The notes under the pieces were generated by a model. That model was not told the DNA's origin, did not search any database, and saw nothing but the letters and a program-made list of their open reading frames with translations. The translations under genes were made by a program, and so were the position numbers. A stretch of DNA of 64,000 nt. Source: Phlebopus portentosus (taxonomy: Eukaryota; Basidiomycota; Agaricomycetes; Boletales; Boletinellaceae). Positions 61,052 through 64,000 of this stretch are shown one piece after another. The first letter of the stretch is position 1, and every line of letters begins with the position of its first letter. The stretch spans positions 1,488,001 to 1,552,000 of the forward strand of contig JAYXKI010000007.1 of NCBI GenBank assembly GCA_037892935.1, in the 5' to 3' direction.

Positions 61052-63839
61052 TTAAGATCCGACACTATGTTTCCCGACTGCCCATTTCCTCACGGAGCGT
61101 TTCCCTCCAGCCTGATCATCTTGCTCTTCATGATCTTCCGATCTCCTGCGCTTGCTTGGTACAGAATCGTTATATCCGATTTGATTGAGCTGATCCTTGA
61201 ACCACAGACTTCCTGCCCAAGGACGTGTGAATTCCGCGACGAGCTTTGTTCGCCTCCACATAGTAATCTTCCACGCTATGCTCGTTCTGTCGTGCTTTGT
61301 TTCCTCGGCCGTCAGAAGATAGTGGCAGACGGATGTAAAGAGCTTCCGGAGATTTCATAGTCCACTCCGATTTGGTCCCTTTCGCTTTTTCGCTTTCGTG
61401 AACTGTGCTCAGATAACCGTAGGCACCTCTGAACCACTTGCGAATATATTCACTCTTAAATCCAAACGTGTCGAGAAACTTTGATCCGGACACTGATTGT
61501 TGAAGTTCTTTATAGACTCCACCGGTATCCTGACCTTCATCGTTCTCCTTACTGCTGGAGAAGAACTCGCAAATCCATTGGCCCAGGTTAGGTACGTGCT
61601 CATGAGGCAACCAACGGACGCTGCCATATGTAACCACATACAACAGGGATTCCATGTCATCCTCTTGAGTGTGCTGGAAGTTTTTCCCACTAAGTGCCCG
61701 GATTGACATGAATGCCCATGTGCCCTGAATCCAACGAGTCACTTTGACTGTACGGTCATTGCTAGCAAACATGATACTCACAGATCTGTAGTAATCTGTC
61801 GCCACGTCCGTGTCGTCAACTGACGTCGAGAACTCCCAGTCAATAAGCAGGCCCCGTCTGGGCTCTGTTGCGGCGAAACGGTATAAAATGATATTACCTA
61901 TGCTCACATCGCGATGCAGCCTGCCACATTTGCTGTATGCCGAGTCGAGAGCTGAAAGTGCGTCAGTAGAGATCAGAAGCTATGGCGTCAATGAATACCT
62001 CCGAGAGCATCCTTGGCGCCTATGAACAGCTCATGCGAACCGCAAAACGATCTCAGTGCGTATCCAGCTTGTTTCAGGACTAATCAATTGTGTACACGTC
62101 TCGGTATTCGACTGCGGAGATTTCCTCGTAGACATTTGCAAACCCAGCGTGCATTGACATAGTCATTCGTCCTGGTGCATTGAAATTCGTTGTCTGCATT
62201 TAGTTCAGATTCCGGAAGATCCGTATCAGCGAAGTGGCTTTCCGAAAGTGAATTCAAGCTCTCGGAAGCTATTTCATTGCCACTTTTGTTTTGTAGCACA
62301 TCCTGTTGCTCGCATGTATCTGAGTCGTCCTTGTCAACAGAAAATCAGTTGATATCTCTCCTGAGAACAGTTTATTAATATAACATACCTCCTCGATTAG
62401 AACAATATCGCGCACGTCTCCGTAGGCTTTGAGGTTGCAGATATTCTCAACCTGCTGTTGTTCCATCTCACAATATATGGCTCCTTCTACTTTTACGCTT
62501 GTTCTGTCGACTCGCCATGAATCCTTCAAACAGCGCACTTTGCCTTTATTGGGACCTATCAGCTCAACAGCCCAGTAGACTGTCGTGCAGTGGCCAGCTA
62601 CCGAATTCGCGGTTTTCAGAGGTACGGAGATGAGATAGAATGTGGGTGAGGGCTCGTTGCGATTATAGACCGAGGCCTTCGTAACTTTTCCTTTTTCGTA
62701 GTGTTGTGAGAGGGCATCGTCTAGACTTTCCGCGTCATCTTCGCTGATGCCCAACTGGAAGGCGACGTGCCTCCTGACAACAGTTCTGAAAAGCTCTTCT
62801 TCTTCCGGTGAGGTCATGGTTACAGTAGGGTCGAAGCCACGTTGCACAGCATTTGCGTGACCAAATCTCCAGAGGAATTCGCATAGTAGTTTTGGGTATT
62901 TCTTATAATCAAAAGATTTGCTGACAATGCATCCAGCTCGGTCCCAGCGGCAGAATCGTGCGCGAGTGCAGACAATCATGATTGAGAAGTAAAATATGCG
63001 ATGCTGACGCTTGAAGCATTCGGCTGCATACGTGAACTTCTGCCCAAAATTCCGCCTCTCTCGTTTGCCTGCATCGGTCTCGTTCTTTTCGTCAATATGC
63101 CTGTGGTTAAAATATGAGATAAAGTGCTTTCTCGTAGCCTTCTTGGCCTTCAGCATGAGAATGCACGTCACACAATGGATCATCTTTCCCTTTCCTTCCA
63201 CAAAGAACTGAGCAAGGCCCAAGTTTGACTCATATTTCGCCTCGTCGTAGTAGTCTCACAATATGTGGGGTACGTCTTCCGGGGAAAAGCCACCGATGTC
63301 TGGCTTGAGAGATCCACGCCCTTCTTCGTCAGAGAGATCGGCTGTAATACAGAACTGTACGCCAGGGCATCGGTGGTTGTGGTTCATGGCCTCGGTCTAA
63401 GCCGGAGACGTACCTTTGTCAGCAATCAAGCCAGAGACAAAGGAGATCGAACACCGACCAAAGCAAGATAGATTTCTTTTTCACGCCTCGGTTTTGTTGG
63501 GACTTTATTGAATGCTCCTCTGTGATCAGGCATATTATCCGGAGGGGTAGGTAAAAACTCATCCAGGAATTGCCGGCAGGGCATGGGCCCTATCACCACT
63601 TTGTGCCCTTCCTTTGCATGATGATAAGCATTATTCTCAGCTTTGTTCGAGATAAGGGTATCGTCGAGTCCATTCAATTTCCTGACTACCGGAGCATCCT
63701 TCGGTGGAACGAATTTCGGTCTACGCGGACTCTTGAACATCGATGTAAAACGCCTTAGCTGACTAGAGGATGCGACATGAGGCATTCGATAAAGAGGCGA
63801 AGAGTTCAAATCCGTCCCATCCTTCTCGAAATAAAGCAA
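61052..63839 (-). pseudogene. family B FunK1 kinase pseudogene near window end
   Basis: Readable pieces: IGPMPCRQFLDEFLPTPP (about 63570), AMNHNHRCPGVQFCITAD with a TGA about 40 codons later near 63255, NLGLAQFFVE followed by a frame loss (DDPLCDVHSHAEG continues in another frame), RQHRIFYFSIMIVCTRARFCRWDRAGC, CLKDSWR, then RRVHN followed by TGA (about 62084) where relatives read an arginine codon. Next come HRDVSIGN, IDWEFS, GTWAFMS and EDDMESLLYVVTYG. The tail frameshifts near 61200 (GGKRSVRKWA continues in another frame to 61052). The 5' end has no clear ATG and may run past the window edge. Several independent breaks make it a pseudogene. Confidence 0.82.
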
Positions 63840-64000
63840 TACATCATTCTCAATCGCGCGAGGAGACGGAGTCCTGGCTTCGTGAGGACCAGAAGTAGGA
63901 AGGGACAGGCTGAGGCATCCCCAGATAGTATTGGATCGGAAGCGGCGCTTGAATCTTCCATACCGTCTCTTGTAGCTCCTCGTTTTCGGATGGCCTTGTC

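Overview
The window comes from a filamentous basidiomycete, most likely an Agaricomycete mushroom-forming fungus. Genes are split by many short introns (about 47-65 nt) with GT-AG or GC-AG borders. It carries a TEY-type MAP kinase, a NACHT/STAND receptor with a beta-propeller tail, a fungal AAA+ ATPase, and a dense array of lineage-expanded fungal-type protein kinases (FunK1-like). No bacterial-style operons, CRISPR arrays or rRNA genes were seen.

Layout. 1.4-2.8 kb: intact Fus3/Kss1-like MAP kinase (+). 3.6-12.6 kb: three 'family A' kinase loci in tandem (+), one a pseudogene followed by two intact genes. 13.2-18.3 kb: a large 11-exon NACHT/propeller gene (-). 18.4-23.6 kb: gene-poor, with relics of a family A kinase and possibly of an HNH nuclease. 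23.6-25.6 kb: AAA+ ATPase (+). 26.9-29.2 kb: decayed family A kinase (+). 29.8-36.5 kb: two 'family B' (classical FunK1 architecture) kinases (-). 38.0-48.0 kb: three family B kinases (+). 48.2-56.3 kb: three family A loci (-), which mirror the order at the left end. 57.7-64 kb: one intact family B kinase and one decayed one (-), with a family B C-terminal relic (+) before them.

In all there are 15 recognisable kinase-array loci. I could assemble full, phase-consistent exon models for six FunK1-like genes (6830-9416, 9965-12584, 33398-36485, 41532-44536, 44905-47989, 57662-60745) and for the family A gene at 50702-53356. The rest carry frameshifts, nonsense codons, a lost start codon or exon deletions. 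The array therefore looks like an active birth-and-death cluster. It shows a 425-bp near-identical conversion tract, a probable inverted two- or three-gene cassette, a chimeric junction, and recent duplicates around 38 and 45 kb.

Family A: an N-lobe with a VFKYSWY-type lysine strand, an HRDVSWSN catalytic loop, ADFD in place of DFG, GTPMFMAED, and a separate terminal exon ending in an FW.IYWWK.RE.LW motif. Family B: an N-terminal IGPMPV..FLDEFLPP motif, an FRWDRAG core, FLKD.WR, HRD..(L/F)DN, DWE in place of DFG, and a basic disordered tail ending in RRS.RLA. Promoters of both families repeatedly carry a CACGTG E-box 60-150 bp upstream of the start, and some family A loci instead share a CGGGACCGTT element. 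This suggests co-regulation. How the products act together is not visible from sequence. Adjacency of expanded kinases, a STAND receptor and a mating/invasion-type MAP kinase is suggestive of a signalling or self/non-self region, but that is inference.
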